Positions 16,242 to 25,669 of a stretch of DNA of 64,000 nucleotides are shown piece by piece. Positions within the stretch are counted from its first letter, which is position 1; each line of letters starts with the position of its first letter. The translations under genes and the position numbers were made by a program. Origin of the DNA: CAIXSC01 sp046349935 (GTDB lineage Bacteria > Planctomycetota > Planctomycetia > Pirellulales > Pirellulaceae); contig JAXMBK010000003.1 in assembly GCA_046349935.1 (NCBI GenBank), positions 248,001 to 312,000 of the forward strand, read 5' to 3'. The notes under the pieces are model-generated. The model saw only the letters and a program-made list of their open reading frames with translations, did not search any database and had not been told where the DNA came from.

Positions 16242-18083
16242 TCACGTCGATTCGGCCAACATCTTTTCCACCTTCGCCTGCATCTTCAGGAACGGCGTGA
16301 TGTGGTTGGAAAAGATGCTGCCCTTGCCGAGGAATTCTTGGGCCGTTTTGCCGTCGGCGCTACGCCACGTTTCCCAATCGTCCACGACGCAGTTGGTCTG
16401 TTCGAGCGTGGCGACGTGGCTCTTCATCGCTGTAAAGCGATCTTTCGCGGCGGCGATCTCGTCATCGGCGAGTAGATCCTTGAACTGCGGAGCGAAGTCG
16501 CGATCGAAATCGAGGCCCTTCAGCTTGTCCGCCATCTCACGGCCGAGCAGTAGCGGGAGATGGGGGATGTTGTGCAGCACTCCCGCCATTTCGCACTTCA
16601 TCGGGATGCCTCCGTAGTTGGTCTTGCCAAAGGCGAAATCGTTGTCGATCCCTTTGACCGCGACTTTGTCTCCGTCCACCTCGATCAAATAGTTGCCCAC
16701 GTGTCGATCCACCTGGCCGGAGATCAAATCGCAGACTTCCAGATCCATCAACTGCTTTTGCAAACTGGCCATCGCTTTCGGCGATAGTGCGCCCTTCCAG
16801 GGCAGGTGCTTCTCGAAGTTCTCGACGAATTTGTCGAAGGTGTCGTGATCAAGGTGGTACCTGAATTCCCCGAGGGCCCTGGCGGCAAGGAAGAGGCTCT
16901 TTCCGCTCGCCTGTTCCATCGCCAAGCCCACTTGCGGCCCATCCGTTCCTTGGGTCAGTGCGAAACTGCTCTTCACGATCACCGAAGTGCCCAGCAAGTC
17001 GCCCACCAGTCCGCTTGCGACGTTGCGATTGCCGTATCGCGGGTCTTTGAGCTTGTCGATGCCGATGACGCCCGGCGCCCAAGCGCCTTGTAGGCCGCTG
17101 GTATCGGACGTGATCTCTTTCTTGAAGATTCGCGGCCCGTCGATGTAGTTGATTCTTTGCACCAAATTGCAGACGCCGCTGCCGGCATTCACTTTGGGAG
17201 GCGGCACTTCGGCGTCGGAGTTGAATCGCGAGAACTCGCAGAAGCGGGGGCATACGCCTTTGAGTTGGTCCGTCTTTACGCCCGCTTTGAGGGCGGCGGC
17301 CGCGTCCGCCAGGCGCATCTCGGCGGGCAATCCGTCCACCTGGTCTGAAGCGAGGTCGTCGAGCGTCGCCTTGATGTTGGCTCGGAGGTTCTTTACTTCG
17401 GCCAAAATGTCAGGGCCGCCTCCTGCTTGGCGATTGCCTCCGAAGGTGGTTTCGAGCTTGTTCAATTCGGCGACAATCGACTTCTCGAGTGCTTCGCGAC
17501 CGCCTTTCTTCTGCAGGTCGGCCAGCGTCGCCGTCTTGAACGTCGAGACGCCGATGGCTTTGGTCAAGACTTCGTCGATCGTGCGAAAGTCGCTGACCGT
17601 TTCAATCAAGGTCGCACTCTGAAAGGCGTGATTGCTGCCGCGGCCGATCTGGTCGAGGACTCCGGCCATCTCGCCGCGAAGAAATTTGATCTGATTCAAG
17701 AGCGGGGCGACGGCCTCGGCCTTCTTCCCCTTGTGGTGCTTCTGATAAGCGGCGATCGCCGTTTGAAGCTCGTCAAGCTGCGTGTTGAACTGCTTTTGGT
17801 AGGCCGCGGGGCCGCCGGCCTTTTCAACGCCGTCGAGCGTCGCGTTCTGCAACAGGGCGTGAGCCCCGTTGAGCTTGTCGCCGATGGTCCGATAGGTATT
17901 GGAGCGTTTCGAGGGGCCTTTCCCCTTGGAGACCTTCGTCTTCAGCTCATCGAAAGTCATCAACTTCAGCGCGGGCTGATCGGGAATGCCGTTGAGCACC
18001 GATTGCAAATCATCGACGGCCTTCGAAAACTTGGCCGTATATACTGGCTTGGCCGGTCGGGCAGGTGCGACATCGCGGGACAT
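16242..18083 (-). CDS. Kinase-fold protein with duplicated helical N-terminus (PI3/4-kinase-like motifs)
   Basis: The 613-residue product has two helical repeats (about 62-145 and 165-245) sharing the pattern RTI...TL..L.K.GG...L..L...LR..I...LD.L. The C-terminal region resembles atypical kinases: a candidate ATP-binding Lys in IFKKE (321/322), a hinge-like VGLAMEQ (385-391), the loop VDRHVGNYLI with Asp459 and Asn464, and a metal-binding GIDND (478-482). DRHxxN followed by ID is the PI3/PI4-kinase arrangement. The substrate could be lipid, protein or small molecule. No signal peptide or membrane segment is present. It is fourth in the operon, 77 bp after the preceding gene, with purine-rich AGAGAGA before the ATG. 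Confidence 0.75.
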   Translation of the reverse strand: MSRDVAPARPAKPVYTAKFSKAVDDLQSVLNGIPDQPALKLMTFDELKTKVSKGKGPSKRSNTYRTIGDKLNGAHALLQNATLDGVEKAGGPAAYQKQFNTQLDELQTAIAAYQKHHKGKKAEAVAPLLNQIKFLRGEMAGVLDQIGRGSNHAFQSATLIETVSDFRTIDEVLTKAIGVSTFKTATLADLQKKGGREALEKSIVAELNKLETTFGGNRQAGGGPDILAEVKNLRANIKATLDDLASDQVDGLPAEMRLADAAAALKAGVKTDQLKGVCPRFCEFSRFNSDAEVPPPKVNAGSGVCNLVQRINYIDGPRIFKKEITSDTSGLQGAWAPGVIGIDKLKDPRYGNRNVASGLVGDLLGTSVIVKSSFALTQGTDGPQVGLAMEQASGKSLFLAARALGEFRYHLDHDTFDKFVENFEKHLPWKGALSPKAMASLQKQLMDLEVCDLISGQVDRHVGNYLIEVDGDKVAVKGIDNDFAFGKTNYGGIPMKCEMAGVLHNIPHLPLLLGREMADKLKGLDFDRDFAPQFKDLLADDEIAAAKDRFTAMKSHVATLEQTNCVVDDWETWRSADGKTAQEFLGKGSIFSNHITPFLKMQAKVEKMLAEST

Positions 18084-18160
18084 GGCTTGATTTCTCTCTG
18101 TTTCTGCGGCGAATCGTCGTGTGGGCGAGGCGGAGCGTGGTCAGCGGCGGCGCCGCCGAA

Positions 18161-19384
18161 TCACGAAGCGCTTCGCAATGAAGACTCCATTTCGTCCAAA
18201 GCGAGCGACAACGTGGCGCGTGCGGCGAGTGGAACACCCAATTGTTGGTCGGCGTATGCTTCTAGCCGAGAGAATCCTGCGGCAGCGGCCAGATCGTCGC
18301 GATAGACGGCGATTGCGTCGAGCAATAGATCCGCGGCACCGCCTCCCAGCGCCGAGTCGACGGCCGCTGTGCGCGGCAACAGATTCGGGATTTCCGCCGC
18401 CGCGGCGCGGACGAAGCGGAGACGTGGATCGGCTTCGATCTCGTCGTCCGCCAGCAGCGATTGACGCAGCTTATCGAGCTCCACTGCCACCGCGGCCCGT
18501 GCCTGACGCCAGCGTTCGACGAGGGGTTGGAACGAAACCGTCGCCGGCGAGCCGCCCGGTCCTGCCGGCGCCTTGGGGCTCGCCGTTCCGCCTGCCAGCA
18601 TCGGATCGATGCGTTTCAAAGCCGCGAGCCCTTTATCGAACTCGCCCTTGACCGCCTGTTCGAGCGCGTAAGTCATGACGGCCGTCGCCTTGGCGCCGTC
18701 GGGCGGATTCTGGGCGAGAAACTCTTTGTAGCGCGGCTCAAGTTGCGCAAAGTGCTGAGCGAACGGCGCCGCAGCCGTCAACATTTGCTCGAGCTTGTCG
18801 AGTGCGGAACCTGCCGTTGCATCGTTCTTGACAACCAGGTCCGCCGCAACCTTCGAATACGGCAAGATGCCTTCGCCCAACGCAGGCGCTTTGGCGACGA
18901 CTTCCTTTTGCTTCAAAAGCAGCGCCTTCAAGCGAGGTTGCAGGGAGGGCGCTGTCGAAGACGAAGCTTTGGCGGGCGCACTCTCTGCAGCGACAGGCGG
19001 CGTCGGCGCCGAACCAGCGGTCTCGTCGTCAACGACCACCGACATGCGCGTCACGACCAACCACTGCGGCTTAAGCGAGAGTTCCGTGCGAGCCTCGATG
19101 TAGTCCTTGATCTTCTTGACCTGGATGTTTGGCTCTTCCTCGAGGACTTCGAACTTCAACTCCATACCGTCGCCCACGCAGACGCCTTGAATGATCGCCG
19201 TCGCCTTGCACTCGGCCTTGGCCTTTTGCATGGCGCCTTCGTTGATGACCTTCTTTTGGACGATCAGACCGACGACGTCCGCTCCCTTGCCGAAGAGCGC
19301 GTAATAGCGAGGCTTCTGCTTCCGGGCTTGCTGCAGTCCTTCGAGCAAGTCTTTGTCGAACTTCGCGGCCGCATCTTTGCTCAT
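18161..19384 (-). CDS. Unrecognised 407-residue protein, paralog of the operon's first gene
   Basis: The N-terminal domain (about 13-121) aligns along its length with residues 16-123 of the 24199-25659 product: KPRYYALFGKGADVVGLIV against KPRKFAMICRGVEVVSLVV, ending in VVVDDE against MVLDDD. A Pro/Ala/Ser linker leads to helical modules of the form LEPR...FDKGLAALKRIDPML. The last part (WRQARAAVAVELDKLR, then QQLGVPLAARATLSLALDEMESSL) also matches the paralog's C-terminus. No signal peptide or membrane segment. Function is unknown; a structural or scaffold role is a guess. Confidence 0.85.
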   Translation of the reverse strand: MSKDAAAKFDKDLLEGLQQARKQKPRYYALFGKGADVVGLIVQKKVINEGAMQKAKAECKATAIIQGVCVGDGMELKFEVLEEEPNIQVKKIKDYIEARTELSLKPQWLVVTRMSVVVDDETAGSAPTPPVAAESAPAKASSSTAPSLQPRLKALLLKQKEVVAKAPALGEGILPYSKVAADLVVKNDATAGSALDKLEQMLTAAAPFAQHFAQLEPRYKEFLAQNPPDGAKATAVMTYALEQAVKGEFDKGLAALKRIDPMLAGGTASPKAPAGPGGSPATVSFQPLVERWRQARAAVAVELDKLRQSLLADDEIEADPRLRFVRAAAAEIPNLLPRTAAVDSALGGGAADLLLDAIAVYRDDLAAAAGFSRLEAYADQQLGVPLAARATLSLALDEMESSLRSAS

Positions 19385-19412
19385 GGTTATGCCCTAGAGA
19401 TATCCCTTCGTC

Positions 19413-19433
19413 TTGGATCGCACTGCGACCCAA
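19413..19433. repeat. Short palindrome between operon genes
   Basis: TTGGATCGCACTGCGACCCAA is an imperfect palindrome related to the GGATCGC family found at 8612, 11289 and 15487. It lies in the 83-bp gap between the second and third genes of the operon and could form a hairpin in the transcript. Confidence 0.5.
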
Positions 19434-19467
19434 CCTTCCGCCTTCGTCACTGCCTTCGTCAACTTGA

Positions 19468-22400
19468 TCACTCGAAATTCGCCGAGTAGCGTTTATTCAC
19501 CAACTCGCTGCGGCGAGCGGCGTAATCGGCCCATTCATCCAGGTACTTTTGAAATCCGCCGTCGGGACTCTTCCGCTTTTCGACGCCGGCCGCATTGCGG
19601 AGCGTCGTCAGCGATTCGAGCGCCGCATCCCGCGCCTCGCGTGCGCTTTCCGCGGTGATCCCGATCGCGTGGCTCATGGATAGGAACAAGTTGGTCTTCG
19701 TGTCGCTGTCGCTGATTGCGCGGCCGAAAGTCGCGTCGCCGGCGTCTTTCAATAGGCCCGCTGTGACGGCCTGTTCCTGCGCGCGCTGCCAATCCAGCAG
19801 CGTCGGCTCGCGCGGCAATTTGACGTCGAACGCGTCGAAATTGCTCGTCCTTCGCACGCATGCGTCGTACCGCGACTGGATCGCTCGAGTCGCCTGATCG
19901 AGATAACGCTCCCACTTGTCATTCTTCTGGGACATCTTGCGCACTTGGCTGACTGCGCCCATCGTCTGGCGGATCTTGGCGATCGCTTCCTGTCGCGCAG
20001 ACTCCAGCGTTTGAGGATCGACGCCTGAGGGCTGATCGCGCAGTTTGACGAACGCATCGTACTTCTCGGTCGACGCCGTCAGGAACTTGCCGACGTTGGT
20101 GCGTACGTCTTCCAGGAGCCCCATCCCGACCGCCTGCTTCTTGACCTCTTGCCAATGTTCTTCGCGATACACGAACGTCGGCGGATTGAACTCGCCCACG
20201 TCCTTGTAGCTCTCGTTTTCACTGAGCTGCGTGAGCAATTGTTCGGCGAGCTCGATCCATTTCTGCATGTACGCGCCGTAGTCTTCGTTGTCGATCGCCT
20301 TCTTCTGAGCCGCGGCCGCCTTCTTGAGCTTCTCCAACGTCGAGCGGCATTCGCGCTTCGTTTCGATCAATTCCTTCGGCGTAACGCCCATCGCCCGCGA
20401 CTGCCCGCGGAACAAGTTGACTTGGGTGTAGGCGTCGCTGATCGCGCGACCGAAGCTGTCGTCTTTATCATTCTCCAGAATCCCCGCTTCCACAGCCAGT
20501 TGCTGAGCGCCGCCTGACCCATCCCAATTCAAACGATTGAGATCGCGAGGGAGCGGCGGCTTATAGGGACCGCTTCTGGCGCCGGAGAGCGTGTTGACCA
20601 GCATCGTCGACTGTCGTTCGTTTTGCACACGCAGGACCAAAGCGGCGAGCATCTTCTGGAAATTCTGGTTGCGATGCCCTTTGTCGTCTTGCAGCGCTCT
20701 CAGAGCGCCGTCCGTGTGCTCGATCGCTTTGACCAATTCGGCGGCGGCGGTGCGTCGTTCTTTGGGCGCGAGTTCGCCGTCAAAGAGCTTGGATTTCGCT
20801 TTCGCGACTTCACCGAGCGCCTTTTTCACCGCCTCTCGCAACGACTTGGTTTCGACGACGCAGCCCGCCTCGACGGCCGCTTGATAGGTGCTGTTCCAAA
20901 CCTCAGGCTGCTCGAGAATGCTCGCGTTCCAGGCAAAGGTCGCCTGGTTGTTTTCACCGTCCAACTGTTGCAGTTTCTCTTTGGCCTGCTGAGCCAGCCG
21001 TGTGCAGTGTTCGCTCATGGGAGGCGAGCCGATCTTCAGACCGACGGCGACGGCGTTCTTGTTCACGTCCTTGAGCGCCGTTAGGCCATCGGTGCGACCG
21101 AGGATCTGGTCCGCAATCTTTTGGCTGAGCATCTTGGCCTCGGCCTTTCCCCAGGCCTCGAGGCTGACGGTCAATGCCTTGGCCTCGCCGTCAACCTTGT
21201 CGGCGGCCCCGCGATCACGCGCATCTTCGTAGGTCTCCCTCCACGCGGCTGCGCTAAACGCCGCGTTCTTCACAGTAAAGCTTGGGAAGTCGTTGAGAGC
21301 TTGATCGAGCCCGCGCGCCTTCTTCGCCGCCTCCAACTTCAACGCGAGCAAGTACTCCTTCAGACCGGGGTGTTGACACGCAGACCAAGCCTTGTCGATT
21401 TCCCTCGTCAACGCGATGAGCGAGTCAAAGTAGTGTTTATTGACGTCGCGCGAATCGGAACTCGTCGGCTTTTCGCGTCCGGTCACCGCGAGCGCCGCGC
21501 CGCTGACTTCATTCAGCGCCGACACAATCGGGCCAGGCGGATCGTCCGTAAGCCAAGCTTGCTTCGAGGCTTCATCCCAATACCGCTGAAAATCGGTCGA
21601 GGTGAGAGACACCGATTTCGGCGGCTTCCAACCGAAGTCGCGCGGCTTGTCGCCCTCTGCCAGCCAGCCAGGTTCATCGAGTTTCGAATCGAGGAACGAT
21701 AGGCAGCGATTGACCTCGTGCGTCAATTCCACTTGATAGGCGACAAAGCCGGCATGCGGGCCGGTCTTTTGATCTTTGCCGGCGGGCGTGTGCCAAGCGT
21801 CGTAGTTTTGAATCGCCGTCGAGCACTTCGCAAGGTTCGCATGCGCCTTCAAGAGCAGTTCTTTCTTGCGAAGCGGGCTCGTTGCCGCGGCGCCTTTGGC
21901 CGCATCGGCCAAGCCTGCGGCGGTGAACTTTCCGGCGTCGGTCAGGCCCAAACTTTGGAAGGCCTCGGTCGCGGCGAGGAAGCCTGCCGGCAACTTTTCG
22001 TCGTAGTCGAACAACCCGGCTTCATCGACGGCCCGACGACGTGCAGCCATCCAGTACCCCTCCGCCAAGACGACGTCGCTCGGCGCATGCTTCCAACCGG
22101 GATCATATTCCACTCCGCTGGAACCCGGCAGTTCGCTGGGGAAGTACTTGTCGGTGAACGCGTCCCACTTTTCCTTGACCGCGTCGACGCCGCTTTTGAT
22201 CTGTTTGCCGATCGCTTCCGTTCGGGTCTCCGACCCCTGATCGACGTCGAATTTGCCGGCCGCCTTCTGCATCAGTTCGGCCAATACCGAAGTGCTGTAG
22301 TCCTTTTGCTTGACGTCGGCGTCGGTCACCGAACGGCGAGCGAAACTGTCGGCGATCGGATCGCCTTGTTCGACGAGGTAGGAAATGTAGGACATCGCGT

Positions 22401-24138
22401 AGTACGTGCTGTCCTCAAAGATTTGGACCTGAGCGACCATGCTCCCGGCGCGAGCGTCGTTCAGCGTGTGCATCGCCTGACGAGCACGGCGGAAATTCAC
22501 GTCGGCGAATGCCACTGCGGCGCCAAGCGTGATGACTTTGCGGACGGCCATGATGCCATACTTGGCTGTCGTTTGGCCGGCCGTGTCGACCGACCCTTCC
22601 GCAATCTGCAGCGTCGCGTCGACCGTTTCGATCGCGACCTTCGCCAACTTGACCTTTTGGTCGGTCCGAGAATTCTCCATCGACCGAACGAGCGCCCCGC
22701 CGTCTTCTCGATCGCCGAGCACCATTTCGATTTCGGCGCGGTCGATCAAGTTCGCCGTGTTCTTCATCGAGTCGGCGATATTCTTCATCTTGGCGCAGCC
22801 CTGCACGAACTTCGCGATGCCCGATGCAATCACGACCGGCCCGATGAACTTTTCCGCAAACTCCTTGGCCGCTTCGGAGATGTTCTCGGCCGCACTGAGG
22901 GCGTTTTCGACTCGTTCGCCGAACTCCGCGACCGCCTCGGCTACTTTCTCGACCTTCTCCGCCGTATTCCTCTCCTGAAATTCGCTGAACTCCATCGCAA
23001 AGTCGACGCCGGGCGCCGCCGACCGCAAGCCTTCGAGCGCCATCGTGATCTTGCCGAGTACGGCAGCGATCTTCTCGGCGTCCTCGGAGCCGATGCCGAT
23101 GTAGCTGAATTGATCCTTGCCTCCGGCGATGGCGCCGGTCACGGTCGTCAACTTGCCGATCGCTCCGTCAATCTTCATGACGGTGCTTTCTTCCTCTCCC
23201 TCCTCCCCTTCCTCCTTCTTCTTGTCCTTCTGCGCTTCCTTGAATAACTCCTTCACGACCGCATCACGACGCTGCCGCTCAATTGCGCGCCAAGCCTGCA
23301 CTTCCTTGACGAACGCAGGCGGCCACCAGCATTTCGGAATGTGGCTCAACTGCTGTTCGGCTTCCGCCGTCGTGCCGCCCGTATCCAGGATCTTGAGATA
23401 GCGTTCGCGCGCGGCTTCGAACTGTTTGAAGAGCAGTTTGGCGTCATCCGGGTCGGCGGCCGTGATGAACGGATCGAACGAATCCATTCGCTCGAGCGAC
23501 CGCGTGCCCGATTTCTCCAGCAACCGTTTGAAGTCCTCTTGTTCCTTCCCTTTCTTCTCGTTGCCTTCCCTCAAGACTTCGTCGCGAATGCGGTTTTTCT
23601 CTTCCGGCGGGGCCGCAAGCGTATTGAGCCGCATGGACAATTTGTCGCGTTGACTCTCGAAGTCGGACGGCAACGGCCCACCGACGCCGCGGATCGTCGT
23701 CGCCAACGCCCGCCCCTGCTCATAGACTTTGGTTTCTTTATCAAGTAGCGCGGCTGGAAAGACTCGGTCAAGCTGCTCGAACAGTTCGATCCGCCGAGCC
23801 TCGACCGCCTTGTAGACTTCGAGCATCGGCTGGTAATAGTCGGAGGGTGCGCAACGCTCCTTCCGCACCCGCTCGTCGACCGCCTTGAACACGTCCTCCA
23901 TGTTGTCCAAGCCGAGAAACGCGGCTTGTTCCTGCTTCCGACGCGAGTCGTGTTCCTCGATGACTTCCGCAATCCGTGCGACGGCTTCCTGCGATTCGCG
24001 GGCGCGACGCTCGATCGCGTCGTCTTCGTCGTCGCTCGAACCGCCTGGCACATTTACGACTTGTTGCAGTCCGCGAAGAAACTCCTCGGGACCGTTGTTC
24101 GTCGGTGCTTTCTTCTTCTCTTTCGTCCCGAACGACAT
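19468..24138 (-). CDS. Unrecognised 1556-residue helical protein with seven tandem modules
   Basis: The N-terminal about 310 residues are charged and coiled-coil-like, ending in a run of KKKEEGEEGEEE. Residues 320-600 hold helices with moderately hydrophobic stretches (IGPVVIASGIAKF near 432, VITLGAAVAFADV near 535). From about 690 to the end a module repeats seven times, marked by Trp at 696, 854, 966, 1081, 1205, 1329 and 1450. Its pattern is roughly W-x6-A-V-x-x-G-L-L; copies 5 and 7 also share FGRAISD. No signal peptide. AAGGA precedes the ATG. It is second in the operon, 60 bp after the first gene. The function is unknown. Confidence 0.85.
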   Translation of the reverse strand: MSFGTKEKKKAPTNNGPEEFLRGLQQVVNVPGGSSDDEDDAIERRARESQEAVARIAEVIEEHDSRRKQEQAAFLGLDNMEDVFKAVDERVRKERCAPSDYYQPMLEVYKAVEARRIELFEQLDRVFPAALLDKETKVYEQGRALATTIRGVGGPLPSDFESQRDKLSMRLNTLAAPPEEKNRIRDEVLREGNEKKGKEQEDFKRLLEKSGTRSLERMDSFDPFITAADPDDAKLLFKQFEAARERYLKILDTGGTTAEAEQQLSHIPKCWWPPAFVKEVQAWRAIERQRRDAVVKELFKEAQKDKKKEEGEEGEEESTVMKIDGAIGKLTTVTGAIAGGKDQFSYIGIGSEDAEKIAAVLGKITMALEGLRSAAPGVDFAMEFSEFQERNTAEKVEKVAEAVAEFGERVENALSAAENISEAAKEFAEKFIGPVVIASGIAKFVQGCAKMKNIADSMKNTANLIDRAEIEMVLGDREDGGALVRSMENSRTDQKVKLAKVAIETVDATLQIAEGSVDTAGQTTAKYGIMAVRKVITLGAAVAFADVNFRRARQAMHTLNDARAGSMVAQVQIFEDSTYYAMSYISYLVEQGDPIADSFARRSVTDADVKQKDYSTSVLAELMQKAAGKFDVDQGSETRTEAIGKQIKSGVDAVKEKWDAFTDKYFPSELPGSSGVEYDPGWKHAPSDVVLAEGYWMAARRRAVDEAGLFDYDEKLPAGFLAATEAFQSLGLTDAGKFTAAGLADAAKGAAATSPLRKKELLLKAHANLAKCSTAIQNYDAWHTPAGKDQKTGPHAGFVAYQVELTHEVNRCLSFLDSKLDEPGWLAEGDKPRDFGWKPPKSVSLTSTDFQRYWDEASKQAWLTDDPPGPIVSALNEVSGAALAVTGREKPTSSDSRDVNKHYFDSLIALTREIDKAWSACQHPGLKEYLLALKLEAAKKARGLDQALNDFPSFTVKNAAFSAAAWRETYEDARDRGAADKVDGEAKALTVSLEAWGKAEAKMLSQKIADQILGRTDGLTALKDVNKNAVAVGLKIGSPPMSEHCTRLAQQAKEKLQQLDGENNQATFAWNASILEQPEVWNSTYQAAVEAGCVVETKSLREAVKKALGEVAKAKSKLFDGELAPKERRTAAAELVKAIEHTDGALRALQDDKGHRNQNFQKMLAALVLRVQNERQSTMLVNTLSGARSGPYKPPLPRDLNRLNWDGSGGAQQLAVEAGILENDKDDSFGRAISDAYTQVNLFRGQSRAMGVTPKELIETKRECRSTLEKLKKAAAAQKKAIDNEDYGAYMQKWIELAEQLLTQLSENESYKDVGEFNPPTFVYREEHWQEVKKQAVGMGLLEDVRTNVGKFLTASTEKYDAFVKLRDQPSGVDPQTLESARQEAIAKIRQTMGAVSQVRKMSQKNDKWERYLDQATRAIQSRYDACVRRTSNFDAFDVKLPREPTLLDWQRAQEQAVTAGLLKDAGDATFGRAISDSDTKTNLFLSMSHAIGITAESAREARDAALESLTTLRNAAGVEKRKSPDGGFQKYLDEWADYAARRSELVNKRYSANFE

Positions 24139-24198
24139 GCATGGTTCCTTCGTGAGTGTGCAAGTTCGCCGCGAGGATGGCTGACCAAGCGCATCGGC

Positions 24199-25659
24199 TT
24201 ACCCAGCCAAGGCCGTCTCCAGGTCGTCGAACAGACCAAGGAAAATGGCTTCGACGCGAATCTCGACCCCTAACTGTCGCTGACTGTTATTCAGATACTG
24301 AATAAGTCGATCCCGACGCACTCGATTGCGATACTCGGCGATCAACTTCTGAGCGCGCTGAACCGGTCCAGGCTCACTCAACTGACTGCTAACGCCATAA
24401 ACGGCCTTATCCAAGTCGGCCGCAAAGCCATCCAAATGCTGCTCGACCTTCGCCATCACGCTGTTGCAGTCTTCGTTGGGCAGTTGCTTTTCGAGCGCCG
24501 TTCGCAGCTTCTCGATTTCCGCGAGCGTCTCGGACCTAGCCTGCTTCCAAGTGGACAGCAGCACTTTGGCCATCTTGACCGTGCCTTCCGGGACGAGCGT
24601 CTCAGCGGGGCCGGAGAGAATGCCGCGGATCGCCTCTTCGAGTCGATCGAACGCCTTCGCGGCATTAGCGAAATTGGCGGCGTCAGCCTGCTGAAGCGCG
24701 AAGGTCCACACATTCCCCAAGGCGGTGGACTTCTCCGGCGAGGCGCGCTGGGCGGCCAGCAGTTGCGGCTCCAATTGCTGCTGGCGTTCCCGAAACGCGG
24801 CCGACTCCTGTTCGGCTTGAGAGACGCTGGGACCGCCAGTCGCCAAGCTCTTCAGCGTCTTTCCCAGTTCGACGAGGCTCTTGCGAGCCGCTTCGAACTT
24901 ACGCTCCTTGATCTCATTAGCCGACTGTGCCATCGCGGCGAAGAGTTCGCTCTTGCGTTCTGGCCGAGCATCCACGACCTTGTCCAGGAGCGGCTTGAGC
25001 TTCTTCAAGGCCTCGGCCAGTTCTTTCTGCTCGTCTTTCGGCTCGCTCTTCGGCTCCGACTTCGGCTCCCCCTGCGACTCGGCGGGCGGCGAGTCGCTTC
25101 CGGCCGTCTTGGCGAGCAGTACTTCGAGTGCGGCGAGCTTCGCCTGAGCGTCGTCGGTTTGTCCTTGGTCGAAGCAGCCGCCGATCTGCAGGCATAACGA
25201 GTTGATTTCCGCTGCGCGATCGGGATGTGCATCGCAAGCCGCCAAGGCGGCTGGTTGCAGCTTCAGAAAGCGAGCGACCAGCGGGTCGTCGTCGTCGAGC
25301 ACCATCGGCGCGACGTCGCGGATCTCAATCAACGGCTTACATTTGAAGTCGGCCGACTCCTCCAGGAAGCTCTTGAGCGAGGCCGTCTTCACTGGCGCTC
25401 GTTCGAATCCATCCGCGCGTGCCAAGATGAAGCGAATGTCAGGACCCTGCCCCTCGAGCGTCCCGAAGTAGAATTGCCCCTTCCCGACCTGCTTGGCTTC
25501 TTTCTTATGCTTTTCGACGTTGCCGCGCTTGTAAACAACCAAGCTGACCACTTCGACGCCTCGGCAAATCATGGCGAACTTGCGAGGTTTGCCTTTCTTG
25601 ACGTCCTCGAGCAACGCTTTCGATTCATCGCTGATCGGCGAGACATCGTCCTGAGCCAT
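24199..25659 (-). CDS. Unrecognised 486-residue protein, first gene of the 10-kb operon
   Basis: An N-terminal alpha/beta domain (about 16-123) is shared with the 18161-19384 product. A linker rich in Glu, Pro and Lys (about 196-213, EPKSEPKSEPK) separates helical modules with the recurring pattern L.P.L...P......F..A...L..LE..L. The C-terminus (WKQARSETLAEIEKLR, then QRQLGVEIRVEAIFLGLFDDLETAL) also matches the paralog, so the two proteins are related throughout. No secretion signal is visible. A strong GGGAGG sits before the ATG. It should be the first gene transcribed in the operon. Confidence 0.85.
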   Translation of the reverse strand: MAQDDVSPISDESKALLEDVKKGKPRKFAMICRGVEVVSLVVYKRGNVEKHKKEAKQVGKGQFYFGTLEGQGPDIRFILARADGFERAPVKTASLKSFLEESADFKCKPLIEIRDVAPMVLDDDDPLVARFLKLQPAALAACDAHPDRAAEINSLCLQIGGCFDQGQTDDAQAKLAALEVLLAKTAGSDSPPAESQGEPKSEPKSEPKDEQKELAEALKKLKPLLDKVVDARPERKSELFAAMAQSANEIKERKFEAARKSLVELGKTLKSLATGGPSVSQAEQESAAFRERQQQLEPQLLAAQRASPEKSTALGNVWTFALQQADAANFANAAKAFDRLEEAIRGILSGPAETLVPEGTVKMAKVLLSTWKQARSETLAEIEKLRTALEKQLPNEDCNSVMAKVEQHLDGFAADLDKAVYGVSSQLSEPGPVQRAQKLIAEYRNRVRRDRLIQYLNNSQRQLGVEIRVEAIFLGLFDDLETALAG

Positions 25660-25663
25660 GGAA

Positions 25664-25669
25664 CCTCCC
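25664..25669 (-). promoter_or_regulatory. Strong ribosome binding site of the operon's first gene
   Basis: On the minus strand GGGAGG lies four bases before the ATG at 25659. It is the clearest Shine-Dalgarno sequence of the cluster and supports this start. Confidence 0.65.

Noticed and set aside
21718..23247. 509-codon plus-strand open frame
   Set aside because: It lies wholly antisense to the 1556-residue gene, which has a good ribosome binding site and internal protein repeats; long antisense frames are expected at this GC content.
15585..25659. Phage-tail-like injection system
   Set aside because: No sheath, tube, baseplate or AAA+ ATPase gene is present in or beside the operon.
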